A DNA stretch of 64,000 nt from Clostridiales bacterium (GCA_012735495.1 JAAYHD010000009.1:1-64000), one strand, 5' to 3'; positions 47,716-58,453 are shown, numbered from the stretch's first letter. Made by a program: numbers and translations. The notes: generated from the letters alone by a model not told the origin.

Positions 47716-49389
47716 TCAAAACAATCCTACAATCTTCCCATTTTCATCAACATCAATCCGTTCGGCGGCGGGTACCTTGGGAAGGCCGGGCATGGTCATC
47801 ATGGTGCCTGTAATTGCCACGACAAAGCCGGCTCCGGCGGATACATAAACTTCCCTGATGTTTATCGAAAACCCGGTCGGCCTGCCCAGCTTCTTCGGAT
47901 CGTCGGACAGGGAATACTGGTTCTTTGCCATGCAGATCGGAAGGCTGCCGTAGCCAAGCTCGGTTATCCTTCGTATTGCCGAGCTTGCGGCCGGATCATA
48001 GGTTACTCTTTCCGCGCCGTAAATATCCCTGGCAATCATCTCGATCTTTTCCTTAATGGATAAATCAAGCTCATACAAGGGCTTGAAATTACTCTTCCTT
48101 TCACTAAGCGTTTTAAGGAGCTTTTCTGCAAGCTCTATTCCTCCTTTGCCGCCCTTTTCCCAGACCTCGCACAATGAGAATTCACAGTCCCTTTCAAGGC
48201 AGAACTGCCTGACAAATTCAATCTCTGCGTCCGTATCCGATGTAAAGCGGTTAAGGGTGACAACCACGGGAACGCCAAATCTCTGAACATTTTCGATATG
48301 CTTTTCCAGGTTGGCAATACCGGACTTTAAAGCATCCAGGTTTTCGGCGGACAAGTCGTTTATGCCTGCTCCGCCGTTATATTTCAATGCCCGGATTGTA
48401 GCCACAAGAACCACAGCATCGGGCTTTAAGCCTGCCATCCTGCACTTTATGTTAAAGAATTTCTCCGCGCCAAGATCCGCGCCGAAGCCTGCCTCCGTAA
48501 TGACAATATCGGCGAGCTTAAGAGCCATCTTGGTAGCCCTTACGCTGTTGCAGCCATGGGCTATGTTCGCAAACGGGCCGCCATGCACAATTACCGGCGT
48601 ATTCTCCAGCGTCTGGATCAGATTAGGCTTCATCGCGTCCTTAAGAAGGGCAGCCATGGCACCGATAGCTTTCAAATCCGCTGCCGTTACAGGCCGGTTG
48701 TCATAGGTATACGCAACGACTATCCTGCCAAGTCTTCTCTTAAGGTCCTCCATGTCCTCCGCCAGGCACAGGACCGCCATTATCTCCGATGCGACCGTAA
48801 TAACGAAATGGTCTTCTCTAACAACCCCGTCCGATTTGCTGCCAAGACCTATAACAATATTTCGAAGCGCCCTGTCATTCATGTCGACGCAGCGCTTCCA
48901 GACAATCCGGTTGGGATCTATCGATAATGAATTCCCCTGGTGAATATGATTATCCAGCATGGCCGCAAGAAGGTTGTTTGCTGATGTGACCGCATGGAAA
49001 TCACCTGTAAAATGCAGATTCAGATCTTCCATCGGAACAACCTGGGCATATCCGCCGCCTGCAGCTCCGCCCTTTACGCCAAAGCATGGCCCAAGGGAGG
49101 GTTCCCTTAACGCAATAACGCATTTCTTGTTCAAAAGGCTCATTGCCTGTCCCAATCCGACGGTTGTCGTGGTTTTGCCTTCACCGGCGGGTGTAGGATT
49201 TATTGCTGTAACAAGAACCAGCTTTCCATTGGGCCGGTCCTTAATCTTGTCCCACAATTCATCCGACAGCTTTGCTTTATACTTCCCATAAAGTTCCAAA
49301 TCCTCTTCCGAAATGTCGAGCTTCCTCGCCACATCATAAATATGCTCAAGCTTCGCATCTTGAGCAATTTCGATATCCGTCTTCATCAT
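47716..49389 (-). CDS. fhs: Formate-tetrahydrofolate ligase
   Basis: 557 aa, usual length. Makes 10-formyl-THF from formate, ATP and THF. Nucleotide site [18 protein letters not shown]; other family strings are [20 protein letters not shown] and [15 protein letters not shown]. It supports purine and one-carbon metabolism, and acetogenic metabolism if the organism has that pathway (the rest is not in the window). It has its own promoter at 49423-49450. Confidence 0.97.
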   Translation of the reverse strand: MMKTDIEIAQDAKLEHIYDVARKLDISEEDLELYGKYKAKLSDELWDKIKDRPNGKLVLVTAINPTPAGEGKTTTTVGLGQAMSLLNKKCVIALREPSLGPCFGVKGGAAGGGYAQVVPMEDLNLHFTGDFHAVTSANNLLAAMLDNHIHQGNSLSIDPNRIVWKRCVDMNDRALRNIVIGLGSKSDGVVREDHFVITVASEIMAVLCLAEDMEDLKRRLGRIVVAYTYDNRPVTAADLKAIGAMAALLKDAMKPNLIQTLENTPVIVHGGPFANIAHGCNSVRATKMALKLADIVITEAGFGADLGAEKFFNIKCRMAGLKPDAVVLVATIRALKYNGGAGINDLSAENLDALKSGIANLEKHIENVQRFGVPVVVTLNRFTSDTDAEIEFVRQFCLERDCEFSLCEVWEKGGKGGIELAEKLLKTLSERKSNFKPLYELDLSIKEKIEMIARDIYGAERVTYDPAASSAIRRITELGYGSLPICMAKNQYSLSDDPKKLGRPTGFSINIREVYVSAGAGFVVAITGTMMTMPGLPKVPAAERIDVDENGKIVGLF

Positions 49390-49422
49390 TTAACCCAACC
49401 TTTCCGCAATAGTCATAAAGAT

Positions 49423-49450
49423 ATTGTAGCATAAGAGTTATTTAGGTCAA
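49423..49450 (-). promoter_or_regulatory. SigA-type promoter of fhs
   Basis: On the minus strand TTGACC (49445-49450), a 16-nt spacer and TACAAT (49423-49428), about 30 nt before the start. Confidence 0.75.
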
Positions 49451-49477
49451 GATAAAAATAGCGTATCATCCAACTAC

Positions 49478-49506
49478 TTGGCATAACGCCCTGTATCTGT
49501 TATAAT
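49478..49506 (+). promoter_or_regulatory. SigA-type promoter of the HAD phosphatase gene
   Basis: TTGGCA (49478-49483), a 17-nt spacer and TATAAT (49501-49506). Confidence 0.8.
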
Positions 49507-49572
49507 GCATAGAGTGTTTTAGAATTATTTAGCTTACAAATTGGCGATTGCTGCAAAAAGAAAGGACCTTAT

Positions 49573-50220
49573 ATGAAATACGACACGATTATTTTCGACC
49601 TTGACGGAACACTGCTTGACACCCTGGAGGACTTGATGGACAGCCTGAACCACGCCCTGGTCATGCACGGCTATGAGCCCAGAACCCTGGAGCAAGTAAG
49701 GCAATCGGTGGGCGACGGTGTGAAAATGCTTGTGTGCCGCTCTCTTCCGGAAAACACCACTGATGAAGAAATAGAAAAATGCCTTTCGGATTTTACATCC
49801 CATTACAAAACGAACATGCAGAATAAAACCCGCCCGTATAACGGGATAAAGGAGATACTTTATACACTGAAGATATTCAAATGCAATGTTGCAATAGTAT
49901 CGAACAAATTTGATTCCGCCGTCAAGGAATTGGCGGACTATTACTTTCCCGGCATGATAGACGCCGCCATCGGAGAATCCGCAGAAGTAAGGAGAAAACC
50001 CGCTCCAGACAGCATTTATGCGGCAATCCGCCGGCTTGGCTCCGATATAAGCAAATCCATATTCGTGGGGGATTCCGAAACGGATGTCAGAACGGCAAAG
50101 AATGCCGGAATACCCTGCATTGGCGTCACCTGGGGCTTCCGCAGCCGCAGAGTGCTTGAAAAAGAAGGCGCGGATTATATAATTGATTATCCTACCGAGT
50201 TGTTTTCAATTCTCAAATGA
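49573..50220 (+). CDS. HAD-family phosphatase, phosphoglycolate-phosphatase-like
   Basis: 215 aa. Motif I FDLDGTLLDT with the nucleophile Asp, motif II near VAIVSNKFD, motif III Lys in RRKPAPDSIY, and motif IV GDSETDVRTA. An alpha-helical cap (about residues 20-85) fits the Gph/PpaX subgroup. Possible substrates are phosphoglycolate or pyrophosphate; sequence alone does not decide. AAAGGA precedes the ATG. Confidence 0.9.
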   Translation: MKYDTIIFDLDGTLLDTLEDLMDSLNHALVMHGYEPRTLEQVRQSVGDGVKMLVCRSLPENTTDEEIEKCLSDFTSHYKTNMQNKTRPYNGIKEILYTLKIFKCNVAIVSNKFDSAVKELADYYFPGMIDAAIGESAEVRRKPAPDSIYAAIRRLGSDISKSIFVGDSETDVRTAKNAGIPCIGVTWGFRSRRVLEKEGADYIIDYPTELFSILK

Positions 50221-50272
50221 GTATTTCATAATTCATCACTGAATCAACCATCAATTACAGCAACATATATAA

Positions 50273-50305
50273 AGGCCGGTAAGCATCGCCGGCCTAATAT
50301 TATAT
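50273..50305 (+). terminator. Terminator of the HAD gene
   Basis: AGGCCGG (50273-50279) pairs with CCGGCCT (50289-50295), followed by AATATTATATTATT. Confidence 0.7.
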
Positions 50306-50357
50306 TATTAAATTTATTACAAAAGCCTATTCTTTTTTCTAACACTAGGAATATTTC

Positions 50358-52973
50358 CTACACCAGGTTATTGTCAATTAAGAACTGCTCATACTCCTCC
50401 ATGGTCATGAGGATTTTCCTCGGCTTTGTCCCTTCCTCCGGTCCGACAACTCCCGCTTCCGCAAGCTGGTCCATAATCCTTGCGGCGCGGTTAAAGCCTA
50501 TCTTGTAGACCCTCTGCAGCATGCCGATGGATGCCTTGTCCTTTTCAATTATGTATCTTCCGGCTTCGACGAAGTAGTCATCCCGTTCGTTTGCAGCCAC
50601 GGCAGCAGCCTCGGCAGTCTTCATATTAGCTATGGTTTCATTGATTTCCTCGCTGTATTTTGCCGTGCTGTTGTTCTTAACCAGGAAGTCAACCACGTCA
50701 CCGACTTCCTTGTCCGACACGTATGCGCCCTGGATTCTTACAGGCTTCGGATAACCCGTCGGGAAGAACAGCATGTCTCCTTTTCCAAGAAGCTTCTCGG
50801 CACCGGCGCCGTCTATTATTGTCCTCGAATCTATCTGCGATGACACCGCAAACGCAATTCTTGAAGGAATATTTGCCTTAATCAAACCGGTTATTACATT
50901 GACCGAAGGCCTCTGTGTTGCGATAATCAAATGAATGCCGGCCGCTCTTGCCATCTGCGCCAGGCGGCATATCGCGTCCTCAACCTCACTCGGAGCCACC
51001 ATCATAAGGTCCGAAAGCTCGTCAATTATAATGACAATCTGCGGTATCTTCTGGTATTTCTCATCATTCAGGAAAGCAAGCTCCCTTGCCTTCTCATTGT
51101 AGCCGACCAGATCACGAACACCGGCTTCGGCAAACTTCTTGTACCGGTTAGTCATCTCTACAACGGCCCAATTCAGAGCCGCAGCAGCCTTCTTCGGGTC
51201 CGTAACGACGGGTATCAGAAGATGCGGAATGCCGTTATATACATTGAGCTCGACAACTTTCGGGTCAATCATTATCATGCGGACATCGGCGGGGCTGGAC
51301 TTGTACAGGATGCTGATTATCAGGGTGTTAATGCAAACCGACTTTCCGGAGCCGGTGGCGCCGGCAATAAGGAGGTGCGGCATCTTTGCTATATCGCCCA
51401 CAACAATCTGTCCACCTATATCCCTTCCCACCGCAAATGCAATATCCGAAGGATGCTCGGTAAATTCCTTGCTTTCAAGTATCTCTCTCAGCGTTACAAC
51501 GTAATTCTCCTTGTTCGGCACCTCTATGCCGACTGCGGATTTGCCCGGAATAGGCGCTTCGATTCTCACCTCGGGAGCCGCAAGATTAAGCTTTATATCG
51601 TCCGCCAGGCTGGTTATGCTCTTGACCTTAACGCCCTGCTCCGGCTGCAGCTCATATCTTGTAACGGTGGGGCCAACGCTTACATTTGTAACCGTAACAT
51701 GAACACCGAAGCTCTCCAGGGTATTCTGCAGCTTGATGGCTGTTTCCTTGATGGTCCTTTCGGTGATCTGTCCTTTGCCCGATCTTGCCCTGGGAGGGCT
51801 GAGAAGCTTCATCGGAGGAAATACATACTCAATCTCATCCATGGTTTCAGGAATATTTATATCTTCTACACCTGTAGAACCAACCGTCTTTTCCGCAGGG
51901 CTCTTTTCCGCCCTTTTTTCTACTCCGGTAGCTTCACCGGCAGGTTTATGCGGCATGCCTTCCTGTCCTTCTCCTGCCGCGCTGGTTCGGCTCCTTCCGA
52001 ACTTCTCCCTAAGCTCGTCCTCATATGTAGGAACCTTCACGGATTCTTTTTCATCCCTGCCTGTCATATGTACATCGCTTTCGGGCGGGAAAAGGTGATC
52101 CAGGTTGACCAGCGGCAAATCGTCAATGTCATAATCGGTTTTCCGTTTGCCGTTCCGGTCTACTGCGTTTACCGCTGTTGAAGCAAGTGATTTGGCTCCT
52201 TCACCGGCCGGGCTCTTGCCTGCCTGTTTTCCGTCCAGGATCTCAAACGCCTTCCATGCCCTGCCTTCCTGGGTGTTTGCGCTCCGGGCCAGGCCGCCCC
52301 TTGCATTTTCCTCTTCAACCGTCCTAAGCCTCTCCTGCTCCAATTGCTCCTTCCTAAGCTGCCTGTTTGCCCTTCTTGCCTCAAGGGAGTGCTTGCTCTT
52401 CTTTACGATATACAGGAAAATCGCCCTGCCCGTGATTACAATCAGGGATATGAGCATTATTGCCGCAAGAATTATATATGCAACAGTTATATCCGATATA
52501 CTGCATAATATCATAACAAGGATGCCGCCTATGATTCCGCCGCCGATCCTGTTGCCGCTTGAATGCAGGTAATATTCATAAATCTTCATTTCGGGATCGT
52601 ATGGCACGGTTATCAGCTGAATTATTGACGCCAGGGCAATAAAGAATACTATGGCGCTCATTATTTTCCTGCCGGCCGCACTGTTGCCCCTGTTTGCCAG
52701 GTAAAAGGCGACTCCAAAAAACAGCGCAAAAGGCAGGACATATGCCAAAAGCCCAATCATTCCGAACAGGAACTTGCTGACATATTTCCCTAATGGTCCC
52801 CCAACATCAAAAAAGAATAAAAATAAAAGAACAGATATGGCCATGGTTATAATCAGGATTATCTCTTCCCGAACCACACTGTTTTGCTTTGATTTTTCTT
52901 TTCGGTTCTTACGGACGTTTTCCGTCTTTTTGACGCTTGAGCTCTTCCTGCCTGCCCGTTTCCTGGAAGCCAT
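50358..52973 (-). CDS. DNA translocase FtsK/SpoIIIE
   Basis: 871 aa. Four N-terminal membrane helices (about residues 35-190) are followed by a long charged/Pro-rich linker (about 200-400) and the RecA-like motor: Walker A in [20 protein letters not shown]-type string, Walker B in [16 protein letters not shown], and [16 protein letters not shown]. The C-terminal winged-helix gamma domain (about 805-871, [20 protein letters not shown]) reads orientation sequences. It pumps chromosomal DNA through the division or sporulation septum. Neighbours ylzJ and tepA are the usual partners of spoIIIE in sporulating Firmicutes. The start follows AAGGGGG. Confidence 0.95.
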   Translation of the reverse strand: MASRKRAGRKSSSVKKTENVRKNRKEKSKQNSVVREEIILIITMAISVLLFLFFFDVGGPLGKYVSKFLFGMIGLLAYVLPFALFFGVAFYLANRGNSAAGRKIMSAIVFFIALASIIQLITVPYDPEMKIYEYYLHSSGNRIGGGIIGGILVMILCSISDITVAYIILAAIMLISLIVITGRAIFLYIVKKSKHSLEARRANRQLRKEQLEQERLRTVEEENARGGLARSANTQEGRAWKAFEILDGKQAGKSPAGEGAKSLASTAVNAVDRNGKRKTDYDIDDLPLVNLDHLFPPESDVHMTGRDEKESVKVPTYEDELREKFGRSRTSAAGEGQEGMPHKPAGEATGVEKRAEKSPAEKTVGSTGVEDINIPETMDEIEYVFPPMKLLSPPRARSGKGQITERTIKETAIKLQNTLESFGVHVTVTNVSVGPTVTRYELQPEQGVKVKSITSLADDIKLNLAAPEVRIEAPIPGKSAVGIEVPNKENYVVTLREILESKEFTEHPSDIAFAVGRDIGGQIVVGDIAKMPHLLIAGATGSGKSVCINTLIISILYKSSPADVRMIMIDPKVVELNVYNGIPHLLIPVVTDPKKAAAALNWAVVEMTNRYKKFAEAGVRDLVGYNEKARELAFLNDEKYQKIPQIVIIIDELSDLMMVAPSEVEDAICRLAQMARAAGIHLIIATQRPSVNVITGLIKANIPSRIAFAVSSQIDSRTIIDGAGAEKLLGKGDMLFFPTGYPKPVRIQGAYVSDKEVGDVVDFLVKNNSTAKYSEEINETIANMKTAEAAAVAANERDDYFVEAGRYIIEKDKASIGMLQRVYKIGFNRAARIMDQLAEAGVVGPEEGTKPRKILMTMEEYEQFLIDNNLV

Positions 52974-53044
52974 CGGTCATCCCCCTTGTTATATGCGCTT
53001 CTTCCAGATACTATTATAACCATTAAGGAAATCTTATGCAAGCG

Positions 53045-53275
53045 TTATGCATTCGGGTCGATTATTTTGCCGGGCATATACGCCTCGTTCAGATAGTCGC
53101 TCATATCGGTCGTATATATCTTCTGAACGACATAATTGTCACCCTCGCGTCTGGCCACAATCCTCCCGTGCTTGATCAGTATTTCCTTGTACTGCGGCTC
53201 GGTTTCCCTGGCGGCAGGCTGTTTCTCTCCATTATTTTTATATATGCGTTCAAGCGGTACCACGGTATACAGCAT
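53045..53275 (-). CDS. ylzJ: YlzJ-like protein
   Basis: 76 aa. Begins MLYTVVPLERIYKNNGEKQP, and ILIKHGRIVARREGDNYVVQ is a further family string. Function unknown; it is conserved between tepA and spoIIIE. The start at 53275 follows AAAAGGAGG; an upstream in-frame start is rejected. Confidence 0.88.
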   Translation of the reverse strand: MLYTVVPLERIYKNNGEKQPAARETEPQYKEILIKHGRIVARREGDNYVVQKIYTTDMSDYLNEAYMPGKIIDPNA

Positions 53276-53342
53276 ATGGCAAGCCTCCTTTTGTTGCGTT
53301 TTCAGCTCATAATTCCTCTTTTCCGCAGGCAAATGCGCAAAT

Positions 53343-53362
53343 ACCCGGTTGTAATGCCGGGT
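53343..53362 (-). other. Short hairpin between tepA and ylzJ
   Basis: ACCCGG (53343-53348) and CCGGGT (53357-53362) form a 6-bp stem. There is no strong T-run, so it is more likely an RNA processing or stability element than a terminator. Confidence 0.35.
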
Positions 53363-53432
53363 TCATTTATTGATAAATGCCTTATTTGATTGTTGTGATT
53401 ACTTTCTCCATGCATGATAATCTTCTCCATGC

Positions 53433-54206
53433 TTACCCGGTTTTCTTCTCCCTCGCGTCGATCATTTCATTTATCTTGGCCAGGGCTTCCTTTATTCCTC
53501 CCACTTCATTTATGATTCCATGTTTTACGGTTTCCTCGCCAACCAAAATGGAGCCCACATCCTTGGCCAACTGGTTCGTGTCAAGCATCAGGTTCTTGAA
53601 ATCCTGGTATGAAATCTTCGAATGCTCCACCACAAACTTGATTATACGGTCCTGGATCTTCTCAATATACTCAAATGTCTGCGTTACCCCAATAACGGTG
53701 CCGTTCATCCGCACAGGATGAATAATCATCGTTGCGGTCGGCACAATAAAGCTGTAGTCAGCCGAGACAGCCAGCGGAACTCCGATAGAATGGCTTCCTC
53801 CAAGCACCAGTGACACGGTCGGCTTGCTCAGCGAAGCTATCATCTCCGCTATGGCAAGCCCCGCCTCCACGTCACCGCCTACCGTATTTATAAGTATCAG
53901 CAGCCCGTCTATCTCCGCGCTGTCCTCTATTGCCGCCAGCTGCGGAAGGACATGCTCATATTTCGTTGTTTTATTGTGCTGCGGCAGGCATTCATGCCCT
54001 TCAATCTCGCCTATGATTGAAAGCAAATGAATCTTGTGCTCCTTTTTGCCGTCCTCAAGCAGCGTCTGGCCATACTCGCTAATCTTTTTATCCTTTAAAT
54101 CCTCATTTTCCCTGGCAGCCCTTTCTTCCTCCTGATTCTTTTTCTTTTTACTTTCGTCATCATTGTTTGCATTTTGCCACACACCCATGGAATATGCCGT
54201 CTGCAT
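53433..54206 (-). CDS. tepA: ClpP-like translocation-enhancing protein TepA
   Basis: 257 aa. The C-terminal ~190 residues have the ClpP/crotonase-type fold: TVGGDVEAGLAIAEMI, the nucleophile region LVLGGSHSIGVPLA, and the His region TATMIIHPVRMNG. It differs from ClpP by its charged N terminus (KKKKNQEEERAARENEDL). The Bacillus homologue is linked to protein translocation/signal-peptide handling. The start at 54206 has AGAGGAG upstream; two earlier in-frame ATGs are rejected. It is first in tepA-ylzJ-ftsK. Confidence 0.9.
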   Translation of the reverse strand: MQTAYSMGVWQNANNDDESKKKKNQEEERAARENEDLKDKKISEYGQTLLEDGKKEHKIHLLSIIGEIEGHECLPQHNKTTKYEHVLPQLAAIEDSAEIDGLLILINTVGGDVEAGLAIAEMIASLSKPTVSLVLGGSHSIGVPLAVSADYSFIVPTATMIIHPVRMNGTVIGVTQTFEYIEKIQDRIIKFVVEHSKISYQDFKNLMLDTNQLAKDVGSILVGEETVKHGIINEVGGIKEALAKINEMIDAREKKTG

Positions 54207-54313
54207 CAGTCTCTCCTCTTTCATTATTTTAGTCCTTTTAAGCAATTCATAGGTTAGTATGCTTTGAAGAGAGAAATTTTATACTTTTGATATTGTGTCC
54301 GTGTACTGAGGAC

Positions 54314-54374
54314 GGTGCCAGGTACCAAAAAGGAGACGGTGCCAGGCACCAAAAAGGAGACGGTACCTGGCACC
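54314..54374. repeat. GGTGCC palindromic element D, three tandem copies
   Basis: GGTGCCAGGTACC (54314-54326), GGTGCCAGGCACC (54338-54350) and GGTACCTGGCACC (54362-54374) are spaced exactly 24 bp apart with the linker AAAAAGGAGAC. The array ends 14 bp from the sulfhydrylase stop codon. Confidence 0.85.
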
Positions 54375-54387
54375 GCTAAAGGCACCA

Positions 54388-55662
54388 CTATATATTCGCC
54401 AAGGCCTGCTCTATGTCCTTGATGAGGTCGTCCTCATTCTCGATTCCTACGGACATGCGGACCATGTCGGGAGTAATGCCGCAATCGACAAGCTGTTGGT
54501 CGGTAAGCTGCCTGTGAGTGGTGCTTGCCGGATGAAGGACGCTGGTCCGGGCGTCTGCCACATGGACAACGAGGGCGCAAAGCTTAAGGCTGTCTATGAA
54601 CCTGACCGCCGCTTCCCTTCCTCCCTTTATGCCGAAGGAAATGACGCCGCAGGTCCCCTTAGGCAGATACTTCTGCGCAAGTCCATAATATTTATTGCTC
54701 TCAAGTCCGGGATAATTAACCCAGCTGATTTTATCATTCTGTTCGAGGTAACGGGCTATCGCCAGGGCGTTGCTGCAGTGGCGCTCCATCCTAAGATGAA
54801 GGGTTTCAAGGCCCAGGTTAAGAAGGAATGCGTTGGTCGGTGACGGAGCCATTCCCATATCCCGCATCAGCTGTACTCTTGCCTTGGTAATGTATGCCGC
54901 CCTGCCGCAGTCCCTGGTATAAACCATGCCGTGATATGATTCGTCAGGGGTGGACAGGCCGGGGAATTTGCCGTTATCCCAGTTGAAATTGCCGCTGTCG
55001 ACAATGGCGCCACCAAGCGCTACGGCATGCCCGTCCATGTACTTAGAGGTTGAATGAACGACGATATCCGCGCCGTACTCTATAGGCCTGCAGTTTATGG
55101 GCGTTGCAAATGTATTATCAATAATCAGGGGAATGTCATTATCATGGGCAAGCTTGGCAAGCTTCTCAAGGTCGGCCACCACAAGCGCCGGATTCGCGAT
55201 TGTCTCGGCAAATACCAGCTTGGTATTTTCCCTTATCGCCTTCTGAAGCTCTTCCAAGGGCGCGTCGATATCGACAAATGTGCAGTCAATGCCCATGCGC
55301 TTTAAGGTCACGTTAAACAGGTTGATTGTTCCGCCATATATGGCAATGGAAGAAACAATGTGATCCCCTTCGCCGCAAAGGTTAAGAACCGCGGTAAGCA
55401 AGGCCGACTGGCCGGATGATGTGCACATGGCCGCAATACCGCCCTCCAGGTCGGCTATTTTCTTTTCAACGCAATCCACCGTGGGGTTGGCAAGCCGTGT
55501 ATAGAAAAAGCCTTCGGCCTGCAAATCAAACAGCTTTCCCACATGCTCGGCAGAATCGTATTTGAATGTCGTGCTCTGGTAAATCGGAAGAACCCGGGCT
55601 TCGCCATTTCCGGGCTTGTAGCCCGACTGGACGCATTTAGTATCGATATGATAATTGCTCAT
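54388..55662 (-). CDS. O-acetylhomoserine sulfhydrylase (PLP-dependent)
   Basis: 424 aa. Makes homocysteine from O-acetylhomoserine and sulfide; cytosolic. The PLP lysine lies in [18 protein letters not shown]. Family strings are [39 protein letters not shown] and [12 protein letters not shown]-like near the end ([14 protein letters not shown]). Size and the long form of this string favour the OAH-sulfhydrylase over cystathionine gamma-synthase or methionine gamma-lyase. A strong promoter lies 32-60 nt upstream. No SAM riboswitch or T-box was seen. Confidence 0.9.
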   Translation of the reverse strand: MSNYHIDTKCVQSGYKPGNGEARVLPIYQSTTFKYDSAEHVGKLFDLQAEGFFYTRLANPTVDCVEKKIADLEGGIAAMCTSSGQSALLTAVLNLCGEGDHIVSSIAIYGGTINLFNVTLKRMGIDCTFVDIDAPLEELQKAIRENTKLVFAETIANPALVVADLEKLAKLAHDNDIPLIIDNTFATPINCRPIEYGADIVVHSTSKYMDGHAVALGGAIVDSGNFNWDNGKFPGLSTPDESYHGMVYTRDCGRAAYITKARVQLMRDMGMAPSPTNAFLLNLGLETLHLRMERHCSNALAIARYLEQNDKISWVNYPGLESNKYYGLAQKYLPKGTCGVISFGIKGGREAAVRFIDSLKLCALVVHVADARTSVLHPASTTHRQLTDQQLVDCGITPDMVRMSVGIENEDDLIKDIEQALANI

Positions 55663-55693
55663 CTATAATCCCCCTCGCAGTTGATTTTTTGTC

Positions 55694-55722
55694 ATCATAT
55701 ATTGAATAATCGACATTGTCAA
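55694..55722 (-). promoter_or_regulatory. SigA-type promoter of the sulfhydrylase gene
   Basis: On the minus strand TTGACA (55717-55722), a 17-nt spacer and TATGAT (55694-55699). Confidence 0.85.
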
Positions 55723-55819
55723 GTAATAAGTTTATAAATACCGCCGTACCATGATATTTCAGTTTCTTATATATCAGGCGATATGCCAGGCTTTCTGATT
55801 CCTGACAAAGTGCTTGAAA

Positions 55820-55892
55820 AAACAAGACACCACAATACGGTCATCCTGTACAGGCTAAAAACCCTTTAAAGATGTATATTATGGTGTCTTAT
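55820..55892 (-). terminator. Terminator of thrS
   Basis: On the minus strand AAGACACCATAAT and ATTGTGGTGTCTT close a large loop (about 40 nt), followed by GTTTTTTC. It lies about 100 nt after the thrS stop. Confidence 0.6.
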
Positions 55893-55988
55893 GCTTCTTA
55901 TACTGTAATTACATCGCCCATGCATAATATCTGTCTGCCTTTATAACAGCATAACAGCATGGCGCTTTTATTTTTATTATTTCTCTTA

Positions 55989-57956
55989 CTATTTCTTTTC
56001 TTCTTCCTTAACCTCAATCTTCCTGATTTCCTTGGTCCTGATCTCCCTGCAGATGTCGTCGATGAATACTCCAAGTGGCTTCTGGCCCTCATCGCCCAGG
56101 TAGCGGCTTCTTACTGATACCGTACCGTCCTCTTCTTCCTTCTGGCCGACAATCAGCATGTAAGGAATACGGTCAAGCCTTGCTTCCCTGATCTTGTACC
56201 CGATTTTCTCGGCTCTTGCGTCAACGGTCACAAGCACGCCGTTCTTCTGAAGCTCATCCTTGACCTTGTTCGCGTAATCATTGTATTTTTCGGAAATGGG
56301 CAGAACCCTTACCTGTTCCGGGCACAGCCAGGTCGGGAACATGCCGGCGTATTTCTCGATAAGCCATGCCAGCGTCCTCTCGTAGCAGCCGATGCTGGTC
56401 CTGTGGATGATGTACGGCCTCTTTTTCTCGCCGTTTGCGTCAATATAGGTCATATCAAACCGTTCAGCCAGCACGAAGTCCAGCTGGATGGTAATCATCG
56501 TATCTTCCTTGCCGTATACGTTCTTGGCCTGGATATCGAGCTTCGGACCGTAGAATGCAGCCTCACCCTCGGCCTCGGTAAACTTCACGCCGTGGGCAAC
56601 AAGCATTTCGCGCATCTTGTTCTGCATCTTCTCCCAATCCTGCTCATTGCCGAGGTATTTCTTCTTGTTGTTCGGATCCCATTTCGACAGGCGGTAGGTT
56701 ACATCATTTTCAAGCCCCAGGGTCCTTAAGCAGTACATTACAAGATCCAGGCAGCCCGCGAACTCCTCTTCCACCTGCTCGGGAGTTACAATCAGGTGAC
56801 CCTCGGAAATGGTGAACTGCCTTACCCTCGTAAGCCCGTGCATCTCGCCTGAATCCTCATTTCTGAACAGTACGGAGGTCTCACCGTACCGGCAGGGCAG
56901 GTCGCGGTAGCTCTTCGGGCTCTGCTTGTAAATGTAATACTGGAACGGGCAGGTCATGGGGCGAAGGGCGAACAGCTCAGCATTCTCGTCCTTTTCATCA
57001 CCCAATATGAACATGCCTTCCTTGTATTTCTGCCAGTGATCGGATATAACGTACAGGTCTTTCTTGGCCATGTACGGAGTCTTGGTCCTCATGTAGCCCC
57101 TGCGTTCCTCTTCGTCCTCGATCCAGCGCTGCAGGGTCTGGATAATCTTAGCGCCCTTGGGCATCAGAAGCGGAAGCCCCTGGCCGATTACATCAACTGT
57201 CGTAAAGAGCTCCATCTCACGGCCAAGCTTGTTATGGTCGCGCTTCTTGATATCTTCCAGGTGCTGAAGGTGCGCTTCAAGATCCGCAGCCTTCGTGTAA
57301 GCGGTGCCATATACCCTGGTCAGCATCTTGTTCTTCTCTGAGCCTCTCCAGTATGCCCCTGACGAGGAAATGAGCTTGAATGCCTTAATATACTTGGTGC
57401 TCATCAAATGCGGTCCTGCACAAAGGTCAACGAAATCTCCCTGCTGATAGAAGGTTATCTCCACGTCGTCGGGAAGCTCTTCAATAAGCTCGACCTTATA
57501 CGGTTCATTCTTTGACTTCATGAACTCAATGGCTTCCTTCTTAGGCAGGCTGAATCTTGTAATATCGGCGCCCTCCTTGATAATCTTCTTCATTTCATTT
57601 TCGATTTCATCCAGCGCCGCCCTGTCCAACGGAGGAATATCAAAGTCGTAGTAGAAGCCGTTTTCAATAGCAGGCCCTATGGCCAGCTTTGCGTCAGGAT
57701 AAAGCCTCTTTACGGCCTGCGCAAGCACATGCGAAGCGGTATGCCTGTAAGCAGCCTTGCCGCCGTCACTATCGAATGTCAGTATATTCAACTCGCAATC
57801 GTTATCTACCACGGTTCGAAGATCCACAACCTTTCCGTTCAGCTCGGCGGCGCAGGCCACCCTTGCCAGCCCCTCGCTGATATCTTTCGCAATTTCATAC
57901 ACCGTCTTTTTTTCCTGGTACTCAATAACTGAGCCATCCTTCAGTGTAATTTTCAT
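55989..57956 (-). CDS. thrS: Threonyl-tRNA synthetase
   Basis: 655 aa, class II. An N-terminal TGS domain (MKITLKDGSVIEYQEKKTV), then an editing domain with HTASHVLAQAVKRLYPD, the class II core with RPMTCPFQYYIYK (zinc Cys) and HRTSIGCYERTLAWLIEKYA (motif 3), and a C-terminal anticodon domain (VRVLPISEKYNDYANKV). The short lysine/glutamate-rich end (KEIRKIEVKEEEKK) is usual. The start at 57956 follows AAAGGAG. It is controlled by a T-box leader with an ACC specifier. Confidence 0.97.
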   Translation of the reverse strand: MKITLKDGSVIEYQEKKTVYEIAKDISEGLARVACAAELNGKVVDLRTVVDNDCELNILTFDSDGGKAAYRHTASHVLAQAVKRLYPDAKLAIGPAIENGFYYDFDIPPLDRAALDEIENEMKKIIKEGADITRFSLPKKEAIEFMKSKNEPYKVELIEELPDDVEITFYQQGDFVDLCAGPHLMSTKYIKAFKLISSSGAYWRGSEKNKMLTRVYGTAYTKAADLEAHLQHLEDIKKRDHNKLGREMELFTTVDVIGQGLPLLMPKGAKIIQTLQRWIEDEEERRGYMRTKTPYMAKKDLYVISDHWQKYKEGMFILGDEKDENAELFALRPMTCPFQYYIYKQSPKSYRDLPCRYGETSVLFRNEDSGEMHGLTRVRQFTISEGHLIVTPEQVEEEFAGCLDLVMYCLRTLGLENDVTYRLSKWDPNNKKKYLGNEQDWEKMQNKMREMLVAHGVKFTEAEGEAAFYGPKLDIQAKNVYGKEDTMITIQLDFVLAERFDMTYIDANGEKKRPYIIHRTSIGCYERTLAWLIEKYAGMFPTWLCPEQVRVLPISEKYNDYANKVKDELQKNGVLVTVDARAEKIGYKIREARLDRIPYMLIVGQKEEEDGTVSVRSRYLGDEGQKPLGVFIDDICREIRTKEIRKIEVKEEEKK

Positions 57957-58076
57957 TCTTCTTACTCCTTTCATTTTATCCTTTCAACTTAATAAGTGTC
58001 AGATATGCCTCTCATTTTAATAATTTGCCCGGTTTAAACACCGTTTTCCCCGGCATTTCACCTAATCCCAGTCCAT

Positions 58077-58345
58077 TAAAAAACGTCCCACTCGATTGAT
58101 AATCAATCGAAAGGGACGAAGGTTAATCATTCTTCGCGGTTCCACCCTTTTTGGTGCATGCAAATGAAATAAAATGAAGTATGCAAATGCACCCGCTTCA
58201 TTCGATTATAACGGAATCACCGGGCCGGATTAGGGCCGCTCAGAGGTGGTCTTCCCATGCTTCGGAATAAGGCACTTCCACCAAATGCGCCTCTCTCTGG
58301 AGACTTCCGCATAGTACTCTTCTCTTCAACGCGTTGAACGCTGTT
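58077..58345 (-). promoter_or_regulatory. Threonine T-box riboswitch (thrS leader)
   Basis: On the minus strand Stem I begins near 58330. Its 3' side reads GGGAAGACCACCTCTGAGC, with ACC (Thr) in the specifier position. The T-box AGGGTGGAACCGCG lies at about 58135-58148. The terminator stem CGTCCC plus TCGATTGATT pairs with AATCGA plus GGGACG (58084-58118), followed by TTTTTT. Uncharged tRNA-Thr should allow readthrough. The T-box promoter is at 58357-58384. Confidence 0.92.
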
Positions 58346-58356
58346 TAATTGAGTTT

Positions 58357-58384
58357 ATTATAGCATTATGAAGCCTAATGTCAA
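58357..58384 (-). promoter_or_regulatory. SigA-type promoter of the thrS leader
   Basis: On the minus strand TTGACA (58379-58384), a 16-nt spacer and TATAAT (58357-58362). Confidence 0.9.
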
Positions 58385-58453
58385 GCAAAATTATTGCTTT
58401 CCGGAATAATTAATCAACAAACCGGCCTGCAGCCGGCATTTATCTTTAGATAT

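Noticed and set aside
50931-52181. Long open frame (416 codons) on the plus strand opposite ftsK.
   Set aside because: It is a shadow of the ftsK coding sequence. It has no RBS, its composition is unlike a protein, and ftsK is certain.
55663-55988. SAM riboswitch or T-box before the O-acetylhomoserine sulfhydrylase gene.
   Set aside because: The promoter lies only about 30 nt from the start codon, leaving no room for a riboswitch. The hairpin further upstream belongs to the end of thrS.
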